Part shown: positions 43,801 to 53,867 of the stretch, one piece after another | Layout of the letters: the number at the start of each line of letters is the position of its first letter | How positions within the stretch are numbered: position 1 is the stretch's first letter | DNA from: Terrihabitans soli | Lineage (GTDB): Bacteria > Pseudomonadota > Alphaproteobacteria > Rhizobiales > Methylopilaceae | Assembly: GCF_014191545.1 (NCBI RefSeq) | Contig: NZ_AP023361.1 | Span: forward strand, 772,501-836,500 | Reading direction: 5' to 3' | Length of the DNA stretch: 64,000 nt | The notes under the pieces: model-generated | Told to the model about the DNA's origin: nothing | The model's input: the letters and a program-made list of their open reading frames with translations, nothing else | Database searches by the model: none | Made by a program: the position numbers and the translations under genes

Positions 43801-45474
43801 TCAGGCAGCGCGGACGCGGTTGATGAAGCCGTCGACCTGGTTGCGCAGAAGCTCGGACTGGGTTGAGAGTTCGTCCGCGGCCTTGACCATCTGGCTGGAG
43901 ACATCCTCGGTCTCCTTCGCCGCTTCGCTGACGCCCGAGATGTTCTGGGTGACTTCCGACGTGCCGGCGGCCGCCTGAGCGACGCTGCGGGCGATTTCGG
44001 TCGTCGCATCGCCCTGCTGCTGGACGGCATCGGCGATGGTGCGCGAAATCTCGTTCACCTGTTCGATGGTGGCCGTGATCGAGTTGATCGCGCTGACGAC
44101 ATCGGAGGTCGCGGTCTGCACGGCCTGGATCTGCGCCGAGATTTCCTCGGTGGCCTTCGCAGTCTGTGCGGCGAGGCTCTTCACCTCGGTCGCAACGACC
44201 GCAAAGCCGCGGCCGGCTTCACCGGCGCGGGCCGCTTCGATCGTGGCGTTGAGGGCGAGGAGGTTGGTCTGGGCGGCGATGTCGCTGATCAGGCCGACGA
44301 CTTCGCCGATACGCTGGGCGCTGTTGGCCAGACCGCCGACCACCTGGGCCGTCGTCTGTGCCTGGCCCGAAGCCTGGCCGGCGATCTGCGCCGCGGAAGC
44401 GACCTGGCCGCCGATATCGCGGATCGATGCCGTCAGTTCCTCCGCCGCGCTGGCGACGGTTTCGACATTGGTCGTCGCCTCTTCGGAGGCGGCAGCCACG
44501 ACCATCGACTGGCGGCTGGTCTCATCGGCGACGGCGCTCATCTGCGTGGCGCTCTGCTGAAGCTGGGTCGCCGCAGAGGACACGGTGCGGACGACGCCGA
44601 GGACTTCGCTTTCGAAATCGTCGGCGAGACGGTGCATCAGCTGACGCTTTTCGGCTTCGGCATTGGCTTCGGCTTCCGCCTGCTTCTTCTTCAGCTTTTC
44701 GACTTCCTTCAGCGAAGCGGTGACCTGGCCGACAACGCCCCAGATGTCGCCGATTTCGTCGCGCGAACGCTTGGCCGGGATGGCGACATCGTAATTGCCC
44801 TTGCCGATCTGCTGGAGGGCAGCGGACACGCGCTGCAGCGGGCGGCTGAGCATGGTCGTGCCGATATAAAGAGCGATCGCAACACCAGCGAGGATGCCGG
44901 CGGCCGCGGTGCCGATGACGAGCTTGTCGATCCAGGCCGAGAAGGTGTCGATTTCGGCTTCGATTTCAGCCGCTTGCGCTTCGTCGTAGGCAATCAGCTT
45001 GTCGATGACTTCCTGATAGGCGGCGCGGTTTGAGCGGTTGGCGTCGTTATTGCCGATGGCGCTGGCGGCTTCCGGGCCTTCGCTGACGCCTTTATCGGCG
45101 AGCTCGGTGCGGAGCTTGTTGAATTCGCCGGTTTTGCCGGCGACGTTATTGAACACTTCGGCATCGGCTTCCGGCACGATCGGCTGCCAGCCGGCCATCA
45201 GTTCGTCGATCTGCGAGAGACCTTTTTTCAGCTTGTCGGCGAAAGGCTTAGCTGCAGCCGAGTCCTTGGCGAGATAGATGCCGCGCGATTCCATCACGAC
45301 GACGGACACGAGACGGTTCAGCCGCTCGCCATTGTGAGCGCGCTGCATCGCGTTTTCGAGATGAGCCATGCGGCTTTCATACTCATTGGCCGCATACAGG
45401 CCGATACCGGCGATGCCAGCGGCCACGATCCCCATGACCGCGACGATGCTGAGAACTTTGTTCCTGACGTTCAT
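43801..45474 (-). CDS. Methyl-accepting chemotaxis protein
   Basis: 557 aa transmembrane chemoreceptor. First helix about 6-28 ([21 protein letters not shown]), a periplasmic four-helix-bundle-like domain of about 150 residues rich in Glu, Lys and Asn, a second helix near 190-212 ([19 protein letters not shown]), HAMP, then a long helical signalling domain with hairpin tip [25 protein letters not shown]. No CheR/CheB docking pentapeptide at the C-terminus. Ligand unknown; no other che gene is nearby. Confidence 0.93.
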   Translation of the reverse strand: MNVRNKVLSIVAVMGIVAAGIAGIGLYAANEYESRMAHLENAMQRAHNGERLNRLVSVVVMESRGIYLAKDSAAAKPFADKLKKGLSQIDELMAGWQPIVPEADAEVFNNVAGKTGEFNKLRTELADKGVSEGPEAASAIGNNDANRSNRAAYQEVIDKLIAYDEAQAAEIEAEIDTFSAWIDKLVIGTAAAGILAGVAIALYIGTTMLSRPLQRVSAALQQIGKGNYDVAIPAKRSRDEIGDIWGVVGQVTASLKEVEKLKKKQAEAEANAEAEKRQLMHRLADDFESEVLGVVRTVSSAATQLQQSATQMSAVADETSRQSMVVAAASEEATTNVETVASAAEELTASIRDIGGQVASAAQIAGQASGQAQTTAQVVGGLANSAQRIGEVVGLISDIAAQTNLLALNATIEAARAGEAGRGFAVVATEVKSLAAQTAKATEEISAQIQAVQTATSDVVSAINSITATIEQVNEISRTIADAVQQQGDATTEIARSVAQAAAGTSEVTQNISGVSEAAKETEDVSSQMVKAADELSTQSELLRNQVDGFINRVRAA

Positions 45475-45719
45475 TTCGAGGTGCCCCTTGCCGGCCAGGA
45501 CTCATTAGCGAGACCAAGCAACGTGAAATTGCGGGGCGGACACCAATAAAGATTTAACAAAACACATTTTCGCGCGGCGCTTTCACGCGGGCGGCCGCCT
45601 CGTATGTACGTAACGCACTGAGGCCGATACGTATTTCGGATTATCCGCCGGATCGGGCGATCTGCTTATTCCTTTGGGTAAGAAAAGTCGTTTTCAGCAG
45701 AGGCGCAACAACCGATCGG

Positions 45720-46166
45720 CTACCATCGATTGCGAGCACGCTCGTCGCTGTCTTTCGCTTCGACCCATGATGTGCCGTCTGCGCGCTCTTCCTTCTTCCA
45801 GAACGGCGCGGATGTCTTGAGCGCATCCATCACGAAATTCGCCGCCTCGAAGGCCGCTTGCCGATGTGCGGACAATGTGACGACGAGGACGATCTCATCG
45901 CCGGGAACGAGCCGGCCATACCGGTGAACGATCAGAATATCGAGCAGTGGCCAGCGTTTGCGTGCTTCAGCCTCAAGCCGGCTGAGTTCTTCTTCCGCCA
46001 TTCCGGGGAAGTGTTCGAGCTCCATGGCTGAGATTGTGCCGGTCTCGCCGTCGGCACGGCAAAGGCCGGTGAAGGAGACGGCGGCGCCGACATCCGTGCG
46101 TCCGGATGTGAGGCGGACGATCTCGGCGCCGGTCTCGAAGCGCTCGGTCTGCAGGCGCACGGCCAT
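45720..46166 (-). CDS. moaE: Molybdopterin synthase catalytic subunit
   Basis: With MoaD it sulfurates cPMP to molybdopterin. 148 aa. Family features: GAAVSFTGLCRADGE, MELEHFPGMAEEELSRLEAEA, DILIVHRYGRLVPGDEIVLVVTLSAHRQAAFEAANFVMDALKTSAPFWKKEE, with active-site Lys and Arg. Two bases after moaD. Confidence 0.95.
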   Translation of the reverse strand: MAVRLQTERFETGAEIVRLTSGRTDVGAAVSFTGLCRADGETGTISAMELEHFPGMAEEELSRLEAEARKRWPLLDILIVHRYGRLVPGDEIVLVVTLSAHRQAAFEAANFVMDALKTSAPFWKKEERADGTSWVEAKDSDERARNRW

Positions 46167-46168
46167 CG

Positions 46169-46420
46169 TCAGCCTCCCGTCATCGGCGGGAAGAACGCGA
46201 TCTCTTTCGCACTGGAGATGACGGCGTCCGGTTTGACATGGACGCGGTCGATGGCGGCGCGCACCACGCCTTCGCGGGCAAAGGCCGTCTCATATTCCGG
46301 GCCCTGGGTTTTGAGAAAGGAGACAAGCCCCGCGACCGTGCGGACTTCATCCGGCAGCGCAATCTCTTCTTCCGCCCGCCCGATACGCTCGCGCACCCAG
46401 GCGAAGTAGCGGATCTTCAC
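46169..46420 (-). CDS. moaD: Molybdopterin synthase sulfur carrier subunit
   Basis: 83 aa ubiquitin-fold protein ending in Gly-Gly (PPMTGG), the site that is adenylated and carries sulfur to MoaE. Starts MKIRYFAWVRERIGRAEEEI. It overlaps the pgsA stop by four bases (ATGA), and moaE follows after two bases. Confidence 0.95.
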   Translation of the reverse strand: MKIRYFAWVRERIGRAEEEIALPDEVRTVAGLVSFLKTQGPEYETAFAREGVVRAAIDRVHVKPDAVISSAKEIAFFPPMTGG

Positions 46421-47010
46421 TTGCCGTCCTCGAAGACGCTTTTCAGGCCGGCGCGGAAATAGTCATAGCCCGTATAGAGCGTCAGCACCGCCGACACCCA
46501 GAGCAGGATATGACCGGCATCGCTGACATGAGGGATAACGGCATCGCCCGCCGGGCCGGCGACAAGGAAACCGACCGCGACCAGCTGGGCGACGGTCTTC
46601 CATTTGGCGAGCTTGGTCACAGGAACACCGACGCGCAGTTCGGCGAGAAATTCGCGCAGGCCCGAAACGAGGATTTCGCGGCACAGAATGACGACTGCCG
46701 CCCAGAAGGAAATGCCGGTGAGCGTGCCGGTCGCCGCAAAGGCCAGAAGGCAGGATGAAACCAGAAGCTTGTCGGCGATCGGATCGAGCATCCGGCCGAG
46801 CGGCGATTGCTGGCCCCAGGCCCGGGCGAGATAGCCGTCGACATAATCGGTCACGGCGGCGGCGATATACAGACCGAGGGCCAGCCAGCGCCAGCCATGC
46901 GTCTCGCCGAGAAGGCAGGCCACGACCACCGGCACGGCGGCGATCCGCGCGTAAGTGAGCAGATTGGGCAGGCTCCAGGCATAGGCCCGGGAGGCATGGA
47001 TCGAAGACAT
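46417..47010 (-). CDS. pgsA: CDP-diacylglycerol--glycerol-3-phosphate 3-phosphatidyltransferase
   Basis: Commits CDP-diacylglycerol to phosphatidylglycerol. 197 aa, several membrane helices. CDP-alcohol phosphotransferase signature is complete: DYVDGYLAR...GRMLDPIADK. Start ATG 47010; an upstream start at 47070 would add a Pro-rich leader with no homology. Lies between uvrC and moaD on the minus strand. Confidence 0.93.
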   Translation of the reverse strand: MSSIHASRAYAWSLPNLLTYARIAAVPVVVACLLGETHGWRWLALGLYIAAAVTDYVDGYLARAWGQQSPLGRMLDPIADKLLVSSCLLAFAATGTLTGISFWAAVVILCREILVSGLREFLAELRVGVPVTKLAKWKTVAQLVAVGFLVAGPAGDAVIPHVSDAGHILLWVSAVLTLYTGYDYFRAGLKSVFEDGK

Positions 47011-47138
47011 AGGCTCAGATAGGGGCCGGGGGCCGGGGGCGTCAATGGAGACCCCCGGCACTATCCTCAATGTCGCAGCAAGCTGCTGATCCGGCCTGGT
47101 TTATCGGTGTGGGAAAGCCAGGCGGGGCCGTTCCGAAA

Positions 47139-49151
47139 TCAGCCGCGGCCTTCGTGGAAGAAGTCGTAGACCAGCTTGGCCGTCGCCCGGTTGATGCCGG
47201 GCACTTTCTCAAGGTCCGAAAGCCCAGCCTGAGCGACGCCTTTGGCCGTGCCGAAATGGTGGAGGAGGGCGCGCTTGCGCGACGGGCCGATGCCGGCGAT
47301 CTCGTCCAGAGGCGAGCGCACGAACTCTTTCGATCTTTTGGCGCGGTGCGTGCCGATGGCGAAGCGGTGCGCCTCATCGCGCAGGCGCTGGATGAAATAG
47401 AGCACGGGATCGCGCGGCTCGAGCCGGAAGGGCTGGCGGCCGGGTATGTGGATCACTTCGCGTCCCGCATCGCGATCCTTTCCTTTGGCGACGGCGGCAA
47501 GCGGCAGATCGGTAATGCCGAGCCCTGAGAGAATGTCTTGAACCGCCGAGAGCTGGCCCGGCCCGCCATCGATGATCACAAGGTCCGGCCAGGGTGGCGC
47601 ATCGCCGGGAGCCGCGTCGCGGTCCGGCGTGCCGTCCGGTGGCGTGCGCGGGCTTTCCTTCACAAGGCGCGCAAACCGCCGTTGCAGCACTTCGCGCATC
47701 ATGCCGAAATCATCGCCCGGTGTGATCTCTTCCGAGCGTATGTTGAACTTGCGGTAGGAGTTTTTCTGGAAGCCTTCGGGCCCCGCGACGATCATCGCGC
47801 CGATCGCCGCCGTCCCCTGTATGTGCGAATTGTCGTAGACCTCGATGCGCCCGGGTGGCTTTTCGAGCCCCAGCGTCTGGCCGAGACCATCGAGAAGGCG
47901 GGCCTGGCTTGCGCTGTCGGCGAGCTTGCGGCCGAGCGCTTCGCGGGCGTTCTGCGCGGCATGCTGCACGAGATCGTGTTTGTCGCCGCGCTTTGGAACC
48001 GCGACTTCGATGCTGCGGCCCGTGCGCAGCGACAGCGCCTCTTCGAGCAGCGCGCGGTCTTCGATCTCGTGCGACAGCAATATGAGCCGCGCCGGCGGCT
48101 TGTCTTCGTAGAATTGCGAGAGAAACGCGCCCAAAACTTCTTCCGGCGGAACATTCCGGTCGGCTTTGGGAAAATAGGCGCGATTGCCCCAGTTCTGGAA
48201 GGTGCGGAAGAAGAACACCTGCACGCAGGTCTGGCCGGCTTCCTGATGCAGCGCAAAGACGTCCGCTTCTTCAACGGAGCGCGGATTGATGCCCTGATGC
48301 GATTGTACGGACGATAAAGCGGACAAGCGGTCGCGATAGCGTGCTGCCGTTTCGAAATCCATGCGCTCGGATGCGTCGGTCATCCGCGCGGCGAGTTGGC
48401 GCTGCACCGTCTGGCTTTTGCCGGACAGGAAATCATGCGCCTCGCCGACAAGATTGTTGTAATCGTCGAGTGCGATCTCGCCGGTGCAGGGGCCCGAGCA
48501 GCGCTTGATCTGGAAGAGAAGGCAGGGCCGCGTGCGGCTCTCGTAAACCGCATCCGAGCATGAGCGCAGGAGAAAGGCTTTCTGCAGCGCGGTGATCGTG
48601 CGGTTGACGGCCCAGGTCGAAGCGAAGGGACCGAAATAATCGCCCTTGATGGTGCGCGCGCCGCGATGTTTGGCGATGCGCGCCGCCGGGTGATCCTCGG
48701 CGACAAGGATATAGGCAAAGCTCTTGTCGTCGCGCAGCAGCACATTGTAGCGCGGGCGCAGGCGCTTGATGAGATTGGCTTCGAGCAGCAGCGCTTCGGA
48801 TTCGGTTTCCGTCGTCACGAATTCCATGCTCGCCGTATCGGCGATCATCTGCGCGAGACGGTTGGTGTGGCCGATGCCGCGCGCATAATTTGCAACGCGC
48901 TTTTTCAGGCTGCGGGCTTTGCCGACGTAAAGAATCTCGCCGTCGCGATCGATCATGCGGTAGACGCCGGGCCGGTTGGGCAGGGTCTTCAGCGCCCGCT
49001 GGATGACGTCGATGCCGCGTGCGCCTTCGATTTCCTCCGCTTTGCCCCAATCCATAACGGGCGCAGCCTCAGCGGCTTCCGGCGCGGTGTCACGGTCCGC
49101 GGCCAGGATGTCGTCGGGTTCGAGATTCTGCTTTTTAGGGTCGTCGGTCAT
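47139..49151 (-). CDS. uvrC: Excinuclease ABC subunit C
   Basis: Dual-incision nuclease of nucleotide excision repair. 670 aa from ATG 49151 (an ATG at 49214 is less likely). GIY-YIG domain near residues 50-130 ([23 protein letters not shown]), a Cys cluster [13 protein letters not shown] motif ([24 protein letters not shown]), an RNase H-like domain [11 protein letters not shown] (Asp), [10 protein letters not shown] (DGG) and tandem HhH at the C-terminus ([17 protein letters not shown]). N-terminal 50 residues are acidic and disordered. Confidence 0.96.
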   Translation of the reverse strand: MTDDPKKQNLEPDDILAADRDTAPEAAEAAPVMDWGKAEEIEGARGIDVIQRALKTLPNRPGVYRMIDRDGEILYVGKARSLKKRVANYARGIGHTNRLAQMIADTASMEFVTTETESEALLLEANLIKRLRPRYNVLLRDDKSFAYILVAEDHPAARIAKHRGARTIKGDYFGPFASTWAVNRTITALQKAFLLRSCSDAVYESRTRPCLLFQIKRCSGPCTGEIALDDYNNLVGEAHDFLSGKSQTVQRQLAARMTDASERMDFETAARYRDRLSALSSVQSHQGINPRSVEEADVFALHQEAGQTCVQVFFFRTFQNWGNRAYFPKADRNVPPEEVLGAFLSQFYEDKPPARLILLSHEIEDRALLEEALSLRTGRSIEVAVPKRGDKHDLVQHAAQNAREALGRKLADSASQARLLDGLGQTLGLEKPPGRIEVYDNSHIQGTAAIGAMIVAGPEGFQKNSYRKFNIRSEEITPGDDFGMMREVLQRRFARLVKESPRTPPDGTPDRDAAPGDAPPWPDLVIIDGGPGQLSAVQDILSGLGITDLPLAAVAKGKDRDAGREVIHIPGRQPFRLEPRDPVLYFIQRLRDEAHRFAIGTHRAKRSKEFVRSPLDEIAGIGPSRKRALLHHFGTAKGVAQAGLSDLEKVPGINRATAKLVYDFFHEGRG

Positions 49152-49385
49152 GGTCGAGGGCGAAAGGCTTAACCGAAATGTAGGTGGCGCGGGCCTAATA
49201 CTCCATGTCCCCACGGGTTTTCCTGACCGGGAACCGCCGCTTCAGCGCCACGTTTTGCCCCGAATCTGCGGGCAGGTTGCGAAGCTTAGAGGGCTGGTCA
49301 AGGACCATTAACGAACCTCGGCGGGGGCCGGAGCGTTCAGGGGACGGCGGGCATCGTGCGCGCTGACCCGGCCGGAGTGTGAGTT
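49152..49385. other. Divergent region uvrC / first outer-membrane barrel gene
   Basis: 234 bases. It should contain both promoters; I see no convincing SOS box (CTGT-N8-ACAG) or sigma-70 pair. A GGAG ribosome site lies just before 49386. Confidence 0.35.
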
Positions 49386-50057
49386 ATGCGCGTCAAAGGG
49401 ATACTTTTCGCAGCGGCGTTGGGGGCATTGCCCTCTTCGGTTCTTGCTGCCGACGCGCCCGTCATTTCTCCCATCGATGCGGCAATCGTCAACGCGGCCC
49501 ATGATTGGGCCGGCGGCTATGTCGGCGTGAACGCCGGCTATGGCTGGGGCGAATTCGACGCCGATGGACCCGCGACGCTCGACGATCCCACTTATTCCGG
49601 CGATGGCGCGCTCGGCGGTTTCCAGATCGGCTACAACAAACAGCTCGGCACGGTCGTGATCGGCGTCGAAGGCGATCTGCAGGCGACGAATATCGAAGAG
49701 TCGACGACCGGCGGCGGCGCGACAACCACGACGAGCCTCGACTGGTTTTCGACGGCGCGCGGCCGCGTCGGTTACGCCTTCGATCAGACAGGCACTCTTG
49801 TCTACGGCACTGCCGGCCTTGCCATCGGCGGCGTTGAGACGTCTGTCTCCGGCGCGGGCGGCGGCAGCGACGATCAAGTACTTACAGGTTTCGCGGCCGG
49901 CGCCGGCGTCGAGCAATCCATCGCCGACAATCTCAGCCTGAAAGCGGAATATCTGTACGTTGACCTTCAGGAGAAGGCTTTCGACGCAGGCACGAGCGAA
50001 ACAAATGCGCAGTGGGACGGACACGTCATGCGCTTCGGCGCCAATCTGAAATTCTGA
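49386..50057 (+). CDS. Outer-membrane beta-barrel protein, Omp31/Omp25-like, copy 1
   Basis: 223 aa: signal peptide (KGILFAAALGALPSSVLA-AD), repeat of Gly-aromatic strands (WAGGYVGVNAGYGWGEF, LGGFQIGYNKQLG, RGRVGYAFD), and a C-terminal LKF where the final Phe is the barrel assembly signal. Eight-strand OmpA-like barrel typical of Brucella/Rhizobium Omp25/31 proteins. First of three tandem paralogues. Confidence 0.9.
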   Translation: MRVKGILFAAALGALPSSVLAADAPVISPIDAAIVNAAHDWAGGYVGVNAGYGWGEFDADGPATLDDPTYSGDGALGGFQIGYNKQLGTVVIGVEGDLQATNIEESTTGGGATTTTSLDWFSTARGRVGYAFDQTGTLVYGTAGLAIGGVETSVSGAGGGSDDQVLTGFAAGAGVEQSIADNLSLKAEYLYVDLQEKAFDAGTSETNAQWDGHVMRFGANLKF

Positions 50058-50275
50058 TTTTCTTAATGTTCTCGAAGGGAATTCGGCCCTCGAGCGTTTG
50101 AATTACGGCAACGAGGTGGCCACGCCGAAATATGGCAAAGCGAGCTGTGACCCGCAGGACACGCACTTTTGGGGTGCTTCGGAGTTATAAGCTCATCCAC
50201 GCACGGGGAGACGCGGGAGCCGCCGGGGGGCAGGATCTCGTTGGGGAGCCGAGCAAGTCAAAGTAGGGGTTAGTT
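50058..50275. other. Leader region of second barrel gene
   Basis: 218 bases. A bulged hairpin CTCGAAGGG / CCCTCGAG (50071-50094) after copy 1 could weakly end transcription. The remainder is Gly/Ala-poor and purine-rich (GGGGAG, GGGGGGCAGG, AGTAGGGG), with a good ribosome site before 50276. A long structured 5' leader is possible but unproven. Confidence 0.35.
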
Positions 50276-50911
50276 ATGAAAACCAAGATTGCCTCCCTCG
50301 CGGCTGCGGCCGCGTTTGTTGCGCTTACGCCTGCGGCCTTCGCAGCCGATATGCCGGTGGCAGCTCCGCCGGTGCAGGCGATGGTTCCGGAAGAAGCATC
50401 GTTCGATTGGACGGGTTTCTATGTCGGTGCCTACGGCGGCTACGCTTTCGGTGAAAGCAATGTCGACGGTCTCGGTGAATCGGATATCGAAGGCGCTCTT
50501 GCCGGCGGCACCGTCGGCTACAATCAGCAGTACGGTCAGTTCGTTCTCGGTATCGAAGCCGATGGCGGCTGGTCGGGTGCCGACAATGACGACGACGCGG
50601 CGACCTATGATGCCGATATCGGTTGGCTTTCGACGGTTCGCGGCCGCGTCGGCTATTCGTTCGACAGCTTCATGATCTACGGCACCGGCGGTGCTGCGAT
50701 CGGCGAAGTGAACATCGACGATGGCGTCACCGACGAAAGCGACACGCGTCTCGGCTGGACGGCCGGTGCGGGCGTTGAAGCTGCTCTGACCGACAACATC
50801 TCGGTGAAGGGTGAGTATCTTTACGTCGATCTCGGCGATGAAGAACTCGGCGGCTCCGATGTCGACATCAACGCACATACGGTGCGCGGCGGCATCAACT
50901 ACCGCTTCTGA
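50276..50911 (+). CDS. Outer-membrane beta-barrel protein, Omp31/Omp25-like, copy 2
   Basis: 211 aa. Signal peptide (KIASLAAAAAFVALTPAAFA-AD), a short linker, then WTGFYVGAYGGYAFGES, GTVGYNQQYGQFVLGIEADGGW, RGRVGYSFDSF, WTAGAGVEAALTDNISVKGEYLYVDLG and a C-terminal INYRF with terminal Phe. A strong terminator follows, so it probably forms its own transcript. Likely among the most expressed genes here by analogy with Omp25-type proteins. Confidence 0.92.
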   Translation: MKTKIASLAAAAAFVALTPAAFAADMPVAAPPVQAMVPEEASFDWTGFYVGAYGGYAFGESNVDGLGESDIEGALAGGTVGYNQQYGQFVLGIEADGGWSGADNDDDAATYDADIGWLSTVRGRVGYSFDSFMIYGTGGAAIGEVNIDDGVTDESDTRLGWTAGAGVEAALTDNISVKGEYLYVDLGDEELGGSDVDINAHTVRGGINYRF

Positions 50912-50933
50912 TCCTATTACCTCCCAAGACTGA

Positions 50934-50965
50934 AGGGCCCCGGTTTCGCCGGGGCCCTTTTTTAT
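50934..50965 (+). terminator. Intrinsic terminator after second barrel gene
   Basis: Perfect 10-base stem AGGGCCCCGG / CCGGGGCCCT (50934-50943, 50949-50958), loop TTTCG, followed by TTTTTATT. Strong. Confidence 0.9.
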
Positions 50966-51089
50966 TAAGACTCCGTTGACTCTGTAAAAAGCAAATCATT
51001 CAGGTTACGCCCCGTTAAGGATTTCAAAACGCCGCGCCTCTAGCGTCGAGCCCCAGTTCCATCGGGCTTGTAGAGCCGGAGTTTTTGTA

Positions 51090-51695
51090 ATGCGTTCTCT
51101 GAACTTTACGGCGGCTGCCGCCGCACTCGTCTTCGCCGCGGGCGCCGCGAAGGCTGCAGATTTCCCGAACTCCTATTCGGATCAGGCTTACGCGCCGGCC
51201 GTCGAAGAAGCCTGGACGGGCTTTTACGCCGGCGCTTTGCTTGGCTATGGCCTCGGCGATGCCGATGGTTTCGAGCCGGACGGCTTTCTCGGCGGTCTGA
51301 CGGTTGGCGTGAATTACCAGATCGAACAGATCCTGGTCGGCGCGGAAGGCGACATTGCCTATACCGGCGTCAGCGATGAGGGCACCGAAGATTATTCGAT
51401 GGATTGGGTCGGCACGATGCGCGGCCGCATCGGTTACGCTTTTGACCGTTTCGTCGTGTTCGGTACCGGCGGTTTTGCCTGGACGAATGCCGAATATGAC
51501 GGCCCGGGCGGCGATGACGGTTATTTCCACGGCGGCTGGGTTGTCGGCGGCGGCATCGAAGCGGCGCTCACCGGCAATATCTCGGCGAAGTTCGACTATC
51601 TGTACATGAACTTCAGCGAAGAGCTGTACACGCCGGGCGGCGATATCGAGCCCGACCTGCACACCTTCCGTCTCGGCGTGAACTACAAGTTCTAA
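51090..51695 (+). CDS. Outer-membrane beta-barrel protein, Omp31/Omp25-like, copy 3
   Basis: 201 aa with signal peptide (LNFTAAAAALVFAAGAAKA-AD), WTGFYAGALLGYGLGDA, LTVGVNYQIEQILVGAEGDIAY, MRGRIGYAFDRFVVFGTGGFAW and VNYKF terminus. It shares strand order with the two preceding genes but has a shorter loop set. RBS GCCGGAG before ATG 51090. Ends three bases before the convergent GST stop. Confidence 0.92.
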   Translation: MRSLNFTAAAAALVFAAGAAKAADFPNSYSDQAYAPAVEEAWTGFYAGALLGYGLGDADGFEPDGFLGGLTVGVNYQIEQILVGAEGDIAYTGVSDEGTEDYSMDWVGTMRGRIGYAFDRFVVFGTGGFAWTNAEYDGPGGDDGYFHGGWVVGGGIEAALTGNISAKFDYLYMNFSEELYTPGGDIEPDLHTFRLGVNYKF

Positions 51696-51698
51696 GGC

Positions 51699-52307
51699 TT
51701 ATTTGGGCGGGTGCGTCGCGGCAAAGGCCGGGACCGCCCGTTCGAAATCGTCGACCCATGCTCCGAGACGAGGGTGGGCGGCGCGCCAGCCCGGTGCGCG
51801 CAGATCGAGATAACCGAACGCGCAGGCGAGCGTGATCTTCCCGATATCCGGTGTGGATGTGATGTCCGGCAGCGGCGCGCTTTCAAGCGAGGCGAGAGCG
51901 CGCTCGACTTTGCCCGTCTGATGATCGAGCCATTTCTGCTCGTGCTTTTCCGCCGGGCGGTAACGCCCCTCGTAAACGCGCAGAAGCGCCGCATCCATGA
52001 TGCCGTCGGCGAGCGCCTGCAGGCGCAGCACGTCAAAGCGCGCCGGTCCCGCAGCCGGAATGAGCCGGTTGCCGCCGGCGATGAAATCCAGATATTCGGC
52101 GATCACCCGGCTGTCGAACAGCGCGGTGCCGTCTTCGAGAAGTAGGATCGGGATCTTGCCGAGCGGATTTTGTGTGCGCAGCGAATCCGCCGGATCCAGA
52201 GTATCGGCGGACACGACTGAAATCCGGTCGCTGAGGCCGAGCAGGGCCATCGCGATCTTGATCTTGCGGCCATAGGGCGAACCGGCGGACGAGCGAAGAA
52301 CCAACAT
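51699..52307 (-). CDS. Glutathione S-transferase family protein
   Basis: 202 aa. Thioredoxin-like N-domain LVLRSSAGSPYGRKIKIAMALLGL with Ser in the SSAGSPYGRK site and IPILLLEDGTALFDSRVIAEYLD (cis-Pro and glutathione-binding Ser/Asp), then a helical C-domain. Substrate unknown. Gene stands alone, convergent with copy 3 of the barrel genes. Confidence 0.9.
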   Translation of the reverse strand: MLVLRSSAGSPYGRKIKIAMALLGLSDRISVVSADTLDPADSLRTQNPLGKIPILLLEDGTALFDSRVIAEYLDFIAGGNRLIPAAGPARFDVLRLQALADGIMDAALLRVYEGRYRPAEKHEQKWLDHQTGKVERALASLESAPLPDITSTPDIGKITLACAFGYLDLRAPGWRAAHPRLGAWVDDFERAVPAFAATHPPK

Positions 52308-52342
52308 GTGAAAAAACTCCCGTCCGCCGCTTTGTTACTCGA

Positions 52343-52558
52343 TCAGGCCGCGGTGACGAGGTTGACCGCCTTCGGACCCTTGCCCTTCTTGTCGGGCTCG
52401 ACGTCGAACTCGACGCGCTGGCCTTCGTTCAGCCCGTCGAGGCCCGAACTCTGCAAAGCGCTGACATGGACGAACACATCCGGTCCGCCCGAATCCGGCT
52501 TGATGAAGCCGAAGCCTTTGTCAAAATTGAAAAATTTTACCGTACCCGATTGCGCCAC
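52343..52558 (-). CDS. Cold-shock protein (CspA family)
   Basis: 71 aa RNA/DNA-binding OB fold. RNP1 KGFGFIKP and RNP2 VFVHVSAL are intact. The GTG at 52558 (VAQSGTVKFF) has a GGGGGAG ribosome site and gives the family length; the ORF to 52651 is spurious. A slightly longer acidic-lysine C-tail (PDKKGKGPKAVNLV) matches alphaproteobacterial Csp proteins. Cytosol. Confidence 0.94.
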   Translation of the reverse strand: MAQSGTVKFFNFDKGFGFIKPDSGGPDVFVHVSALQSSGLDGLNEGQRVEFDVEPDKKGKGPKAVNLVTAA

Positions 52559-52677
52559 GGTCAACTCCCCCTCTAGCGTTTCCAACCCTTGTGCGCGTCT
52601 GTCGCGCGCATCAATCGGCAAGTCGTAGCGAAGATTCCCTAGCGCTGGCAAGGCGTACCGGTCGCGCCTCAGGCGGC

Positions 52678-53529
52678 TCAGCTTTCGGCGGCAAGAGTCA
52701 CGACGCGGCCGCGCGCTCCCGCATCCTCACCGAGATGCCCGGCGAGGCCGGGCAGGAGGATGTCGAGCTCCTCTTTCAGCTTGAAGGGCGGGTTGACGAT
52801 GACGAGCCCGCAGCCGTTCAGCCGCGTCTTGTCGTTGGGCCTGCGGATCAGGAGTTCGGCGGCAAGCATGTCGGGGATGCCGGCTTTGCCGAGCCCGCGG
52901 GTAAAGGCTTCGGTCTCGAGCACATCCTTGATCGGATACCAGAGGGCATAGATGCCGGTCGGCCATTTCTTATGGGCGCGCTTGAGGCCCTCGGTCATGC
53001 GGTGGAATTCGCCCACCTCTTCGAAAGGCGGGTCGATGAGGACAAGGCCGCGCCGCTCCTTGGGGGGAAGATAGGCATTGAGGGCCGTATAACCGTCGAT
53101 CTCGACCGCGGTGACCCGCTCGTCGCGCCGGTAGCGGCGGCGTAAGGCGGCGGCATCCTCGGGATGGAGTTCACACAGGGTCAGCCGGTCGCCGGGGCGG
53201 GCGAGCGAACGGACGAGTTCCGGCGAGCCGGGGTAGAAGCGAAGCCCGCCGTCCGGGTTCACGGCCTCGACCGCCTGCCGCCACGGTTCGAGTTTTTCGA
53301 TGAGGGCCGCGTCGGTCACCTTGTCCCAGAGCCGTCCGACGCCGCCCTGCCATTCGCCGGTGCGGGCCGCTTCATCGGCTTTGAGATCATAAAGTCCTAT
53401 GCCCGCATGCGTGTCCAAATACCTGAAAACGCTTTCTTTTTTCAGAAGGCTACGGACTATCAGAGCCAGCACCGCATGCTTGAGCACATCGGCAAAGTTC
53501 CCCGCGTGATAACTATGTCGGTAATTCAT
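52678..53529 (-). CDS. rlmJ: 23S rRNA (adenine(2030)-N6)-methyltransferase RlmJ
   Basis: 283 aa. N-terminal MNYRHSYHAGNFADVLKHAVLALIV is diagnostic; the catalytic motif is LIDPPFEE (DPPF) and SAM is held by LDTHAGIGLYDL. It has the family insert around residues 50-110. Cytosolic. Confidence 0.93.
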   Translation of the reverse strand: MNYRHSYHAGNFADVLKHAVLALIVRSLLKKESVFRYLDTHAGIGLYDLKADEAARTGEWQGGVGRLWDKVTDAALIEKLEPWRQAVEAVNPDGGLRFYPGSPELVRSLARPGDRLTLCELHPEDAAALRRRYRRDERVTAVEIDGYTALNAYLPPKERRGLVLIDPPFEEVGEFHRMTEGLKRAHKKWPTGIYALWYPIKDVLETEAFTRGLGKAGIPDMLAAELLIRRPNDKTRLNGCGLVIVNPPFKLKEELDILLPGLAGHLGEDAGARGRVVTLAAES

Positions 53530-53609
53530 CGATCCGGTTTTCTTGCGGGCGCCACAGTCGGCGGTCTAAATGCCGCCGCGGCAACAAATGCTTAACCCTG
53601 TGAGGCGGG

Positions 53610-53828
53610 GTGGTGAACGCAGCTTTTTCGATGTATCGCGTCCTCGCGATTGTTCTGCTTGCCTATGCGATCTGTTATCCGCGGGTCGCTCTTGAAGCCA
53701 GCGCCAATCCTGAACCCTTCGGCCGTGGGCCGACCCGTGCGGAACGGCTGATGGCCGATTTCTCCGCCTGGCTCGACCGCCCGATCGAACAGATTCTCGC
53801 GACCCTCAACCGGTCGCGCTCCAGCTAG
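53610..53828 (+). CDS. Small exported or membrane protein, 72 aa
   Basis: GTG at 53610 with a GAGGCGGGG ribosome site. An N-terminal hydrophobic segment (MYRVLAIVLLAYAICYPRVAL) precedes a short charged tail (ERLMADFSAWLDRPIEQILATLN). An ATG at 53631 is an alternative start. Function unknown; 40 bases before the glycosyltransferase. Confidence 0.55.
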   Translation: MVNAAFSMYRVLAIVLLAYAICYPRVALEASANPEPFGRGPTRAERLMADFSAWLDRPIEQILATLNRSRSS

Positions 53829-53867
53829 CGGACCGGACTCCGGCGCCGGCCAGTTTCAGAGGAAAAG

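Noticed and set aside
50071-50094. Bulged hairpin after the first barrel gene as a terminator
   Set aside because: No T run follows; kept only as a note in the leader region.
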